Both the position numbers and the translations under genes were made by a program. From contig NZ_JAAVUX010000009.1 of the NCBI RefSeq assembly GCF_018449655.1, forward strand, positions 149,371 to 213,370: 64,000 nt of DNA, in the 5' to 3' direction. Positions 1 to 8,703 of this stretch are shown here, piece by piece. Numbering within the stretch: the stretch's first letter is position 1; each line of letters begins with the position of its first letter. Below the pieces are notes generated by a model, which worked only from the letters and a program-made list of their open reading frames with translations, searched no databases and had not been told where the DNA came from. This stretch comes from Pseudomonas sp. dw_358 (GTDB lineage: Bacteria; Pseudomonadota; Gammaproteobacteria; Pseudomonadales; Pseudomonadaceae).

Positions 1-406
1 GGACGAAGAAGACAGCAGCCGATGCCCAGGTCGGCACATGGGGCCACCAGTACTGGATATAGATGCCCACGGCCGTGAGTTCGGCCATGCCCACCAGGAC
101 ATACAGCACCCAATAGTTCCAACCGGACATGAAACCGGCAAACTCGCCCCAGTAACGATGGGCAAAGTGGCTGAAAGTCCCGGCTACCGGTTCTTCGACC
201 ACCATCTCGCCCAGTTGGCGCATGATGAAAAACGCGATGATGCCAGCGATGGCATAGCCGAGAATGACCGCAGGGCCAGCCATGGCGATAGTCTGGGCAA
301 TGCCCAGAAAGAGCCCCGTGCCGATGGCGCCGCCCAGAGCGATCAGCTGGATGTGGCGATTTTTCAGGCCGCGGTGCAGGCCCGAGGGCGCCGATTGGTC
401 AACCAT
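1..406 (-). CDS. APC-family amino-acid permease, N-terminal part only
   Basis: The first 135 residues of an inner-membrane amino-acid/proton symporter; the gene runs off the left edge. The reading begins MVDQSAPSGLHRGLKNRHIQ and continues with the APC helix-1 motif GGAIGTGLFLG near residue 26, then two further hydrophobic segments (about 45-66 and 97-118) and the EEPVAGTFS-type loop seen in AroP/GabP/PheP-like carriers. The start is supported by an AAGGA Shine-Dalgarno sequence just upstream. It lies 37 bp behind the AEC transporter on the same strand and may be co-transcribed with it. The substrate cannot be named from this fragment; aromatic or small amino acids are possible by family. Confidence 0.85.
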   Translation of the reverse strand, partial: MVDQSAPSGLHRGLKNRHIQLIALGGAIGTGLFLGIAQTIAMAGPAVILGYAIAGIIAFFIMRQLGEMVVEEPVAGTFSHFAHRYWGEFAGFMSGWNYWVLYVLVGMAELTAVGIYIQYWWPHVPTWASAAVFFV

Positions 407-443
407 GGACGGGTCCTTCGTTAAGATCAGGGGCGCACAGGAT

Positions 444-1385
444 CTAGATCCAGCCGCCCCACTGCAAGAGGAAAATGCCGATATTGGTGGTCACGGCAGC
501 GGCCACGGTGGTGATGACGATAATTGCGGCGGCCAGCTGATGATTACCGTTGGCCGCGCGGGCCATGACATAGCTGGCTGCGGCGGTGGGCGCACCGATG
601 TACAGAAACAGAATGCCCAATTCCGCGTGACGAAACCCCAGCAGCCAGGCAATGAAGGTGAAGATCAGCGGCAGCCAGACCATTTTCACCAGGCTGGCGT
701 CGATGGCCATCATGCCGCTCTCGCGCAAGGCGGCCAGTGACAAGGTGCCACCAATGCAGATCAGCGCCAGCGGCAGGGTCATCTGCGCGACATAATCACC
801 CGAAGAAAGAATCCAGTTGGGCAGCGGCACCTGCCAGATGGCCATGGGGGTCGCGGCAATCACACTGATGATCAACGGGTTGGCCACTACGCTTTTGGCG
901 ATGCTCCAGGGGTCGGACTTGATTACCGGGCTGTAGATCGCCAGCACCACGGTGGACAGCGAGTTGTACAGCACGATCACCAGGCCGGCGAGGATGGCGC
1001 CCAGCGAGATTCCGTAATCACCGTACATGCTCGCCGCCAGCGCCAGACCGATCACACCGTTGTTGCCGCGAAACGCCCCCTGCGTGTAGATGCCGCGATC
1101 GGCCAGCGGTGCGCGCCAGATGGCCATGCCCCAGCTGATGGCGAAACTGGCGACGGTGGCGAACACGAAATAGAGCAGCAAGCCCGGCTTGATCGCGGCA
1201 CGCAGGTCGGCGTGATAGATGCCCAGAAACAGCAGCGCCGGCATGCACACGTTGAACACCAGCGCCGAGGCGGTGTGGATGAAGTTGTCGTTGATCCAGT
1301 GGATGCGTTTCAGAAACACACCGAGGAACAACATGGCAAACACCGGTGCGGTGATATTCAGCGTCTGCAGGAAAATCGCCAGCAT
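444..1385 (-). CDS. AEC (auxin efflux carrier) family transporter
   Basis: A 313-residue integral membrane protein made almost entirely of about ten hydrophobic segments, with the two-half layout of the AEC family (MdcF/YfdV-like). Family-type stretches include NVCMPALLFLGI near residue 46 and CIGGTLSLAAL near 208. Bacterial members move small carboxylates such as malonate or malate; the substrate here is unknown. It starts 19 bp after the FadR-type regulator and is followed by an amino-acid permease, so the three probably form one transcription unit in which the regulator senses a related ligand. The ORF fills the gap between its neighbours and the family length fits. Confidence 0.85.
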   Translation of the reverse strand: MLAIFLQTLNITAPVFAMLFLGVFLKRIHWINDNFIHTASALVFNVCMPALLFLGIYHADLRAAIKPGLLLYFVFATVASFAISWGMAIWRAPLADRGIYTQGAFRGNNGVIGLALAASMYGDYGISLGAILAGLVIVLYNSLSTVVLAIYSPVIKSDPWSIAKSVVANPLIISVIAATPMAIWQVPLPNWILSSGDYVAQMTLPLALICIGGTLSLAALRESGMMAIDASLVKMVWLPLIFTFIAWLLGFRHAELGILFLYIGAPTAAASYVMARAANGNHQLAAAIIVITTVAAAVTTNIGIFLLQWGGWI

Positions 1386-1404
1386 GCCGGTGGCATCCTT
1401 GTGG

Positions 1405-2160
1405 TCAGGCTTGGCCCTGGGCTTCTTCGTGAGCCTGACGCAAGCGCTCGCGGCTGTTGGTCAAGTGCAGGCGCATGGCGGCGCGGGCGGCATCGGGGTC
1501 TTGACGAGCGATAGCCTCGTAGATTTCCTCGTGCTCGCGGCTCAGGCGGTTCATGTAGTGCTGCTGGTCATCATGGGCCAGACGCGCCGAGTTCAGCCGC
1601 GTGCGCGGAATGATGCTGGTGCCCAGGTGGGTCATGATGTCGGTGAAATAGCGGTTGCCGGTGGAGTAGGCGATCTGCAGGTGGAACTGAAAGTCCGAGG
1701 AAACCGCGTCCGTGGCATGCGCCGCGCTTTCCTGCAGCGCATCGAGGGCAGCGCGCATGGCAGCCAGCTGTTCGGGTGAACGGCGCTGGGCCGCCAGCCC
1801 GGCAGACTCGACCTCCAGGCTGATGCGCAATTCGAGCACCGCCAGGACTTCACGCAAGGTGACGATGGTGGCCGGGTCGATACGAAAGCCGCTGGGGCTC
1901 GGTGTGTCCAGCACAAAGGTGCCGATGCCGTGACGAGTTTCCACCTGCCCGGCTGCCTGTAACCGCGAAATGGCCTCGCGGACCACCGTGCGGCTGACGC
2001 CCTGCTCTTCCATGATGGCCGACTCGGTGGGCAATTTGTCACCACGCTTGAGTTGGCCGCTGACAATGCGTTCAGTCAAAACCGTGACCAGTTCCTGGGC
2101 AAGGCTGCGGGGCTTTCTGCGCGCGCGAGGCGGTGCGCTCTGGTTTTCCATATCGGACAT
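1405..2160 (-). CDS. FadR-subfamily GntR transcriptional regulator
   Basis: A cytoplasmic DNA-binding regulator with an N-terminal winged helix (LPTESAIMEEQGVSRTVVRE is the recognition-helix region) and a C-terminal all-helical FCD ligand domain. FCD metal/ligand positions are visible: D-x3-H in DFQFHLQI, H in EHEEIYEAI and H in RAAMRLHLTNS. The open frame extends to 2199, but the ATG at 2160 (MSDMENQ) or the one at 2151 (MENQ) gives the usual 250-residue length; neither has a strong Shine-Dalgarno sequence. It leads an apparent operon with the AEC and APC transporters and probably represses it. The effector is unknown, likely a small carboxylate given the family and neighbours. Confidence 0.8.
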   Translation of the reverse strand: MSDMENQSAPPRARRKPRSLAQELVTVLTERIVSGQLKRGDKLPTESAIMEEQGVSRTVVREAISRLQAAGQVETRHGIGTFVLDTPSPSGFRIDPATIVTLREVLAVLELRISLEVESAGLAAQRRSPEQLAAMRAALDALQESAAHATDAVSSDFQFHLQIAYSTGNRYFTDIMTHLGTSIIPRTRLNSARLAHDDQQHYMNRLSREHEEIYEAIARQDPDAARAAMRLHLTNSRERLRQAHEEAQGQA

Positions 2161-2215
2161 CGATCTCGGTCTGACGGTTATAGGGTCATCATAGCGCAAG
2201 GCAGTTGTACGATCA

Positions 2216-3949
2216 CTACGTTGCGACTGTCTCGGGCAGCGCTAGCAACCGGCCATCCTCGATCCGCACCTGACGGGTGTGGAAACGCTTGAGGCTGCTG
2301 CGGTGGCCGACGCTGAGCATGGTCAGGCCCGGCAAACGGTCGATCAGGGCTTGGTACAGGACTGCTTCGTCTTCTTCGTCCATGGCCGAAGTGGCTTCGT
2401 CCATGTACAGCCATTTAGGTGCGAACAACAGGGCGCGGGCGAAGGCCAGGCGTTGTTGCTCGCCAGGGGAGAGCAGCCGTTGCCAGTGATTGCTTTCGTC
2501 GAGGCGCTCGATCAGCGCATCCAGACGGCAAGCGTGCAATACGTCTTCATAGCGTTCGGCACTGTACGTATCGCCCGGCTGTGGATAACTCAAGGCTTCG
2601 CGCAGCGAGCCTATGGGCAGATAGGGCTTCTGCGGCAGGAACAGCGTACGTTGCGCCGGCACCTGGATGTCGCCCTTTCCCGCCGGCCAGAGATTGCCCA
2701 ATGCGCGCAACAGTGTACTTTTTCCCGATCCGGAGCGGCCACTGAGCAAGACTCGCTCACCACTGGCGACGTCCAGCGCGGCACCGCTGAGCAGACTCTG
2801 ACCGCTGGCCAGGTTCAAGCTCAAATCCGCTACTTTGAGCGCTTGGCCTTGCTGTACGACTGTCACACCGCCGACGCGCTCTTCGTTACGGTCCATGACC
2901 GCACGGAAACTCAACAGACGATCACACGTGGCGCGCCAACTGGCGAGGCTCACGTAAGCATCAATGAACCAGCTGAGGCTTTCCTGCACATTGCCGAAGG
3001 CCTGGGAGATCTGCATCAGGCTGCCCAGGTCGATCTTGCCGGAGAAATAGCGCGGCGCGGCAACAATGAACGGAAACACGTTGGCGATCTGCGAGTAGCC
3101 ACTGGTGAAGAAACTCATGCGCTTCTGCACGCGCATCATGTCCCAGTAGTTGTTCCAGACTCGCCCAAAGCGCTGGCTCAGACGCTGGTTCTCATTGTCC
3201 TCGCCATCGAACAGGGCGATGCTCTCGGCGTTTTCGCGCACGCGGACCAGGCTGAAACGCAGGTCCGCTTCAAAACGTTGTTGCTGGTTGCTCAGGCCGA
3301 TCAGGCGGCGGCCGATCACATGGGTGATCCAGCTGCCCACCAGCGCATAGAACAATGCAGCCCAGAACATGTAGCCGGGAATGCTGATGCCCAATACCTC
3401 GATCGACCCGGACACCCCCCAGAGGATCACCGAAAACGACACCAGGCTCACCAGGTTGCGTATAAAGCCCAGGCCCAGGGACAGCGTGTCCGAAGTGAAG
3501 CTATTGAGGTCCTCGGAAAGACGCTGATCGGGGTTGTCCGTGGTGCCGCGCTGTTCGAGCTGGTAATAGTTCTTGTGGGCGAGCCACTTGGCAAAGTGCT
3601 TCTCGGTCAGCCAGCGCCGCCAGCGGATGGTCAGCATCTGTGTCAGATAGGTGCGAAAAACGCCAGCAATGATGGCCACCACGGCGATGCCGCAGAAGTA
3701 GAGGATCAGATGCACGAAGGCATCGTAGTTCTTGTGCTCGAGCGCATTGTAGAAGTCACGATTCCAGCTGTTGAACCACACCGACATCGCGACGCTGATC
3801 AGCGACAGGCCGATCACGGTCAGCAACAGCGCCCAGGCCCCGACTTTCTCCTCACTGCGCCAATAAGGCGTAATCAGCTTCCACACCCGCGACAGGAAGC
3901 GATCGTGCACGGCATCGTTGACCGCGGAATTTTCAGCGTTCTGATTCAT
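2216..3949 (-). CDS. SbmA/BacA-YddA-like ABC transporter, fused permease and ATPase
   Basis: A 577-residue half-transporter. The N-terminal 330 residues hold about six membrane helices and carry the ABC_membrane_2-type region (WRRWLTEKHFAKWLAHKNYY and TTDNPDQRLSEDLNSF). The C-terminal nucleotide-binding domain has Walker A GRSGSGKST, signature LSPGEQQRL and Walker B WLYMDEAT, all intact. It should work as a homodimer in the inner membrane. Relatives (YddA, BacA-like and vitamin B12 or peptide transporters) move peptides, cobalamin or very-long-chain fatty acids; the substrate here is open. It appears monocistronic, reading away from roxSR on the same strand. Confidence 0.85.
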   Translation of the reverse strand: MNQNAENSAVNDAVHDRFLSRVWKLITPYWRSEEKVGAWALLLTVIGLSLISVAMSVWFNSWNRDFYNALEHKNYDAFVHLILYFCGIAVVAIIAGVFRTYLTQMLTIRWRRWLTEKHFAKWLAHKNYYQLEQRGTTDNPDQRLSEDLNSFTSDTLSLGLGFIRNLVSLVSFSVILWGVSGSIEVLGISIPGYMFWAALFYALVGSWITHVIGRRLIGLSNQQQRFEADLRFSLVRVRENAESIALFDGEDNENQRLSQRFGRVWNNYWDMMRVQKRMSFFTSGYSQIANVFPFIVAAPRYFSGKIDLGSLMQISQAFGNVQESLSWFIDAYVSLASWRATCDRLLSFRAVMDRNEERVGGVTVVQQGQALKVADLSLNLASGQSLLSGAALDVASGERVLLSGRSGSGKSTLLRALGNLWPAGKGDIQVPAQRTLFLPQKPYLPIGSLREALSYPQPGDTYSAERYEDVLHACRLDALIERLDESNHWQRLLSPGEQQRLAFARALLFAPKWLYMDEATSAMDEEDEAVLYQALIDRLPGLTMLSVGHRSSLKRFHTRQVRIEDGRLLALPETVAT

Positions 3950-3972
3950 CGTTCAGGCTCAATGGTGGCAAG

Positions 3973-4004
3973 CGCGCCCAGGGACAATCCCGCTCCCGGG
4001 CGCG
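3973..4004 (-). terminator. GC-rich hairpin downstream of roxR, possible terminator
   Basis: Arms CGCGCCCAGGG and CCCGGGCGCG pair over about ten positions with one bulged base. The hairpin lies between the roxR stop and the ABC transporter start. There is no clear U-run on the minus-strand transcript, so intrinsic termination is uncertain. Confidence 0.35.
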
Positions 4005-4028
4005 ACGAAAAAGACGAATGGCCGGCGC

Positions 4029-4589
4029 TCAGCGTCGAACCGGGCGCTTTTGCAGCTTGCGCTGCAAGGTGCGGCGGTGCATGCCCAGGGCACGGGCGGT
4101 GGCCGAAATGTTGCCTTCATGCTCGGTCAGCACGCGCTGGATGTGCTCCCACTGCAGGCGGTCAACCGACATCGGGTTTTCCGGCACCAGGGTGTCCAGG
4201 TCCGCGTGCTCGGAGAGCAACGCCGCCAGCACATCGTCGGCGTCGGCGGGTTTGCACAGGTAGTTGCAGGCGCCTCGCTTGATCGCCTCGACCGCCGTGG
4301 CGATGCTGGAGTAACCGGTGAGGATCACCACGCGCATTTCCGGGTCCAGTTCGAGCAGCTTGGGCAGCAGCACCAGCCCCGAATCGCCTTCCATTTTCAG
4401 GTCCAGCGCAGCGAAGTCCGGCAGGTCCTGTTGCGCCAGCGCCAGCCCTTCGTCGGCCGAGGCCGCCGTGCTGACGCGAAAGCCGCGGCGGGACATGGCG
4501 CGGGCCATCACCCGGGTGAAGGTTGCATCGTCATCCACCAGCAACAGGTGGGGCAGGTCTTCGCTTTCGACCTGGGTTTCGTCACTCAT
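4029..4589 (-). CDS. roxR: RoxR (RegA/PrrA/ActR family) redox response regulator
   Basis: A 186-residue response regulator. The receiver domain carries the phospho-acceptor in ALDLKMEGDSGL near residue 58 and the conserved Lys in CKPAD; a short proline-poor linker leads to a C-terminal Fis-type helix-turn-helix (RALGMHRRTLQRKLQ). This architecture without a AAA domain is that of RegA/ActR/RoxR, which controls respiratory oxidases and redox balance. The start MSDETQ is preceded by GAGGAGA and overlaps the end of roxS by 8 bp, so the pair is probably translationally coupled. The longer frame to 4649 is inside roxS and unlikely. Confidence 0.9.
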   Translation of the reverse strand: MSDETQVESEDLPHLLLVDDDATFTRVMARAMSRRGFRVSTAASADEGLALAQQDLPDFAALDLKMEGDSGLVLLPKLLELDPEMRVVILTGYSSIATAVEAIKRGACNYLCKPADADDVLAALLSEHADLDTLVPENPMSVDRLQWEHIQRVLTEHEGNISATARALGMHRRTLQRKLQKRPVRR

Positions 4590-5847
4590 GTCCGTCTCCT
4601 CGGGCGTCACGGGGCAAGCGCAGCTCGGTGAGCGTGCCGCCATCCTCATGACTATAGAGTTTCACCGAGCCGCCGGCACGTGTCACGCTGGCCTTGCTCA
4701 GAAACAGGCCCAGGCCGAAGCCTTTGCCTTTGGTGGTAATAAAGGGCTTGCCGATCTGTTCGGCGATAGCCAAGGGTACACCCGGACCGTGATCGCGGAT
4801 GCTGATGAAAATATTTTCAGTGTTCCAGTCAACCTGAACTTCCAGCCCTTCCGGGCAGGCATCGGCCGCATTGTTGAGCAGATTGAGCAGTGCCTGGGTC
4901 AGATCCGGCGGCGGCGCCAGCCATGGCACGCTGCCGGGGCTCAGGCACTCGAAGCGGTAGGTGCTTTCCGGGCGCATCAGGTGCCAGCGGTCCAGTGCCT
5001 CGGAAAGCCAGTCGGTCACCTCGCGGTTGACCACGGCCATGCGCCGGTTGGCCTCGGCTGCGCGCACCAACTGCTGCAGGGTTTCCTTGCACAGCTTGAC
5101 CTGGTCCTGAAGGATCCCCAGGTCTTCCTGCAACGCAGGGTCGGTGTGGTCCTGGCGCATTTCCTTGAGCAACACGCTCATGGTCGCCAGCGGCGTACCC
5201 AGTTCATGGGCCGCACCCGCGGCCTCGGTGGCCACGGCGAGCAGTTGCTGATCACGCAAACCTTCTTCACGCCGCTCGGCCCGCAGTTGCTCCTGACGGC
5301 GCAGCTCTTCAGCCATGCGCGCGGCAAAGAAGGTGATGACGCCGGCCGCCAGGGCAAAGCTCAGCCACATGCCGTAGATCTGCATGTTTTCCCGGGCGAT
5401 GATCGGGAAGGTGTCCAGTGGGTAGAAGCGCACCAGCAAGGTGGTGTAGCACACCAGGGCCAGGCCCGAGAGTGCCACCGAATACACCCAGGGCAAGGTC
5501 ACCGCGGCAATCGTCAATGGCACCAGGTAATAGGAAACGAAGGGGTTGGTCGAGCCGCCCGAGTAATACAGCAGCACGCTGTGGATCAGCAGATCGCAGG
5601 CCAGCTGCAAGGCATATTCAAGCTCGGTGACCGGCAGCGAGGCACGCAGGCGCATCGAGGTGATTGCACACAGCACCCCCGAACAGGCCAAGGTAATGCT
5701 CAGGGGCAGCCATGGTAGCGGCAGCAGGTGGGTCAGGTAGGCGAAGCCCACCGAACCGGCCTGGGCGGCCAGCACAAGGATACGAACGAGGGTCAGGCGC
5801 CAGAGGTTCTGGCGAGTCGCGGAAACGGGCAATACCGAGGCGAGCAT
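4582..5847 (-). CDS. roxS: RoxS (RegB/PrrB family) redox-sensing histidine kinase
   Basis: A membrane kinase of 421 residues. The N-terminal half has about six helices and contains the family's quinone-sensing motif GGSTNPF (GGxxNPF). The dimerisation region has AAHELGTPLATM with the phospho-His, and a cysteine follows in VKLCKETLQQL where RegB-type redox cysteines occur. The catalytic domain has N box LLNNAADACPEG, G1 DHGPGVP and G2 GKGFGLGLF. The ATG at 5847 has GGAGAG upstream; the open frame to 6033 adds an unlikely leader. It is divergent from the SIMPL-domain gene and forms an operon with roxR. Confidence 0.9.
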   Translation of the reverse strand: MLASVLPVSATRQNLWRLTLVRILVLAAQAGSVGFAYLTHLLPLPWLPLSITLACSGVLCAITSMRLRASLPVTELEYALQLACDLLIHSVLLYYSGGSTNPFVSYYLVPLTIAAVTLPWVYSVALSGLALVCYTTLLVRFYPLDTFPIIARENMQIYGMWLSFALAAGVITFFAARMAEELRRQEQLRAERREEGLRDQQLLAVATEAAGAAHELGTPLATMSVLLKEMRQDHTDPALQEDLGILQDQVKLCKETLQQLVRAAEANRRMAVVNREVTDWLSEALDRWHLMRPESTYRFECLSPGSVPWLAPPPDLTQALLNLLNNAADACPEGLEVQVDWNTENIFISIRDHGPGVPLAIAEQIGKPFITTKGKGFGLGLFLSKASVTRAGGSVKLYSHEDGGTLTELRLPRDARGDGHE

Positions 5848-6059
5848 GAGCTCTCCAGTTGGGCGCAACGGACGGATCGTCGCAAGTATACGCAAATGTT
5901 GTGGAAAACCGCCAAATCTGCGGCAAAGGGCCACAGCCGGAGAGGTCGAGCCATCGGGCCATAAAAGTGATTCATGGTTTTTCCAACCAACCCGAGACCC
6001 CCTACCACCCGCTACAGTCTGAGTCAGCGCCACAAACGTCGTCCCTCAAGGAGCCTCAC

Positions 6060-6770
6060 ATGCCCCGCCTCAGTCGCAGCGCCCTGTTCCTTTTCGCTGC
6101 CGGCACTCTCGCCAGCCTGCCCGTGCTTGCCGATGAAACCCGCTACAACCAGATATCCCTGCGCACGGAGGTGAGCCAGGAAGTCCCGCGCGACCTGATG
6201 ATGGTCACCCTCTACACCGAGGCTCAGGACAGCGACCCGGCCAAGCTTGCCGCGCAGATCAGCGACACGGTCAACAAGGCGCTGAGCCAGGCGCGCCAGG
6301 CTCAGGGCGTGACCCTGCGCCAGGGCACGCGCAACAGCTACCCGGTGTACGACGACAAAGGCCAGAAAATCACCGGATGGCGCGAGCGGGCGGAAATCCG
6401 CCTGGAAAGCCCGGATTTCGCGACGCTGTCGACACTGACCGGCGAACTGCTGCAAAGCCTGAAAATGGGCAGCCTGGACTTCACCATCTCGCCCGCTTCA
6501 CGCAAGCTCAATGAAGATGCCCTGCTCAAGGAAGCGGTGGGCGCCTTCAAGGGCCGCGCGGCGCTGGTCACAGAGGCCATGGGCGGCAAGAGTTACAAGG
6601 TGGTCAACCTGAATCTCAATACGTCGGGCTTCAACCCTGGCTTTGCGCGCGCACCGATGATGATGAAGGCGGCCCGCGCCGACAGCGCACCGGTGACGCC
6701 GGACGTGGAAGCCGGGACCAGCGCGGTGAGCATCACGGCGGACGGAACCATTGAGGTGATAATGCCGTAG
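6060..6770 (+). CDS. SIMPL-domain (DUF541) exported protein
   Basis: A 236-residue protein with a clear Sec signal peptide (hydrophobic core ALFLFAAGTLASLP, cleavage near VLA-DE at residue 22) followed by one SIMPL domain (VSQEVPRDLMMVTLYTEAQD through VSITADGTIEVIM). Relatives are periplasmic proteins linked to oxidative or membrane stress; no biochemical activity is assigned here. AAGGAG lies a few bases before the ATG. It is divergent from roxS, and the 212-bp gap must hold both promoters. It appears to stand alone: the next gene starts 81 bp further on and belongs to the peptide-uptake cluster. Confidence 0.85.
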   Translation: MPRLSRSALFLFAAGTLASLPVLADETRYNQISLRTEVSQEVPRDLMMVTLYTEAQDSDPAKLAAQISDTVNKALSQARQAQGVTLRQGTRNSYPVYDDKGQKITGWRERAEIRLESPDFATLSTLTGELLQSLKMGSLDFTISPASRKLNEDALLKEAVGAFKGRAALVTEAMGGKSYKVVNLNLNTSGFNPGFARAPMMMKAARADSAPVTPDVEAGTSAVSITADGTIEVIMP

Positions 6771-6851
6771 GGGCTGCGTCGTGCTTGCTCGCGATGGCCG
6801 TAACGCGGTACACCTGCCGGGCTGCATGATCTCAACTGCCCAGAGGCCCCC

Positions 6852-8450
6852 ATGGATCGATCCGCCTTCAAACCTTTGCTGCTGGCTGCCCTGCTCTGCA
6901 CGACACCGCTGGCCCAGGCGGCCAGCACCCTGGTCTACTGCTCGGAAGCCAGCCCCGCCGGCTTCGACCCCAGTCAGTACACCAGCGGGACCGACTTCGA
7001 TGCTTCGGCTGAAACCGTCTTCAATCGCCTGACCCAGTTCAAGCGTGGCGGCACCGAAGTCGAGCCGGGGCTCGCCACCGCCTGGGATGTCTCCAGCGAC
7101 GGCCTGACCTACACCTTTCACCTGCGCCAGGGCGTGAAGTTTCACACCACCGACTACTTCAAGCCGACCCGCGACTTCGACGCCGACGACGTGCTGTTCA
7201 CCTTCCAGCGTCTTCTGGACAAGGACATGCCGTTCCGCAAGGCCTACCCTTCCGAGTCGCCGTACTTCACCGACATGGGCCTGGACAGCACGATCAAGTC
7301 CGTGAGCAAGACCGACCAGCAGACCGTGGTGTTCCAGCTCAACAACGTCGACGCTGCATTCGTGCAGAACCTGGCCATGAGCTTCGCCTCGGTACAATCC
7401 GCCGAATACGCCGCCCAGTTGCTCAAGGAAGGCAAGGCGGCCGATTTGAACCAGTTGCCCATCGGCACTGGCCCCTTCGTGTTCAAGCGCTACCAGAAAG
7501 ATGCCCAGATCCGCTTCGTCGCCAACAAGGCCTACTGGAAGCCCGAAGACGTCAAGATCGACAACCTGATCTTCGCCATCACCCCCGATGCCGCCGTGCG
7601 CTTGCAGAAACTCAAGCGTAACGAGTGCCAGGTCAGCGGCTACCCGAGGCCTGAGGACATCGAAGTGGCCAAAGAGGACCCGGACCTCAAGGTGCTCAGC
7701 CAGCCCGGTTTCAACCTGGGCTTTCTCGCCTATAACGTGACCCACAAGCCCCTTGACCAACTCAAGGTACGTCAGGCGCTGGACATGGCCATCGACAAGC
7801 CGGCCATCATCAAGGCGGTGTACCAGAGCGCAGGGCAACTGGCCCAGAACGCATTGCCGCCAGGCCAGTGGTCATTCGATCCGAGCATCAAGGACGCCCC
7901 CTACGACCCGACCAAGGCGCGCCAGTTGCTCAAGGAGGCCGGCGTAAAAGAGGGCACCGAGCTCAACCTCTGGGCCATGACCGTGCAGCGCGCGTCCAAC
8001 CCCAATGCCCGCATGTCGGCACAGATGATTCAGAACGACTGGGCCAAGGTCGGCATCAAGGCCAATATCGTCAGCTACGAATGGGGCGAATACATCAAGC
8101 GCGCCAAGCAAGGCGAGCACGATGTGATGATCTACGGCTGGACCGGCGACAATGGTGACCCCGACAACTGGCTGGGTGTGCTCTACAGCTGCGCAGCCGT
8201 CAAGGGCAGCAACTATGCCAAGTGGTGCGACCCCGCCTACGACAAGCTGATCCAGCAGGCCAAGCTCTCCAGCAACCGCGACGAGCGCGTGAAACTGTAC
8301 CAGCAGGCGCAGAAGATATTGAAGGAACAGGTGCCTATCACCCCGATCGCCAACTCCACGGTGTTCCAGCCGATGAGGAAGGAAGTCCAGGACTTCAAGA
8401 TCAGCCCCTTCGGCCTCACGCCGTTCTACGGTGTCAGCCTGAGCAAGTGA
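6852..8450 (+). CDS. dppA: Periplasmic dipeptide-binding protein, DppA type (first paralogue)
   Basis: A 532-residue family-5 extracellular solute-binding protein. The signal peptide ends LAQA-AS near residue 24; the mature N-terminus STLVYCSEASPAGFDPSQY carries the Cys seen in DppA proteins. Conserved stretches include FHLRQGVKFHTT, PIGTGPFVF and YGWTGDNGDPDNW. It should capture di- or tripeptides in the periplasm for the DppBCDF transporter encoded from 13.8 kb. It is visibly a close paralogue of the next gene: most of the mature sequence aligns without gaps. By analogy with the Pseudomonas aeruginosa dpp locus it corresponds to one of dppA1-A3; which one is not decidable here. Confidence 0.9.
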   Translation: MDRSAFKPLLLAALLCTTPLAQAASTLVYCSEASPAGFDPSQYTSGTDFDASAETVFNRLTQFKRGGTEVEPGLATAWDVSSDGLTYTFHLRQGVKFHTTDYFKPTRDFDADDVLFTFQRLLDKDMPFRKAYPSESPYFTDMGLDSTIKSVSKTDQQTVVFQLNNVDAAFVQNLAMSFASVQSAEYAAQLLKEGKAADLNQLPIGTGPFVFKRYQKDAQIRFVANKAYWKPEDVKIDNLIFAITPDAAVRLQKLKRNECQVSGYPRPEDIEVAKEDPDLKVLSQPGFNLGFLAYNVTHKPLDQLKVRQALDMAIDKPAIIKAVYQSAGQLAQNALPPGQWSFDPSIKDAPYDPTKARQLLKEAGVKEGTELNLWAMTVQRASNPNARMSAQMIQNDWAKVGIKANIVSYEWGEYIKRAKQGEHDVMIYGWTGDNGDPDNWLGVLYSCAAVKGSNYAKWCDPAYDKLIQQAKLSSNRDERVKLYQQAQKILKEQVPITPIANSTVFQPMRKEVQDFKISPFGLTPFYGVSLSK

Positions 8451-8459
8451 TACCGAGCG

Positions 8460-8494
8460 CCCCAATCGAGTGCGCATATTCACTCGATTCGGGG
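8460..8494 (+). terminator. Hairpin after the first dppA gene
   Basis: The arms CCCCAATCGAGTG and CACTCGATTCGGGG pair over 13 positions with one bulge around an 8-nt loop, ten bases past the stop codon. No U-run follows, so it may stabilise the upstream mRNA or cause partial termination rather than end transcription fully. Confidence 0.5.
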
Positions 8495-8703
8495 GTTGTG
8501 GTGCGCCCTCTGCACTGAAATATTCAGTAGCAAACGTTCAAATGAAGGATTTTTTATATCCATGCGACATTTTTGGACGCGCGTACCACTCTGTCGCTAG
8601 CTATTTTCTCCAGAACCTTGATTTGGGTATGCGGCCTGCATAAGTATCGGCAGGTCGACTCACGAGGTCGTCCTCAATTCAAAATGACAACAATGAGGCC
8701 ACC

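Noticed and set aside
2161..2199. N-terminal extension of the GntR regulator
   Set aside because: It adds 13 residues without similarity to the family and has no ribosome site.
2279..4282. 667-codon plus-strand frame opposite the SbmA-like ABC gene
   Set aside because: It is the antisense shadow of a gene with intact ABC motifs; composition (Gln/His/Ala-rich) is typical of GC-rich antisense frames.
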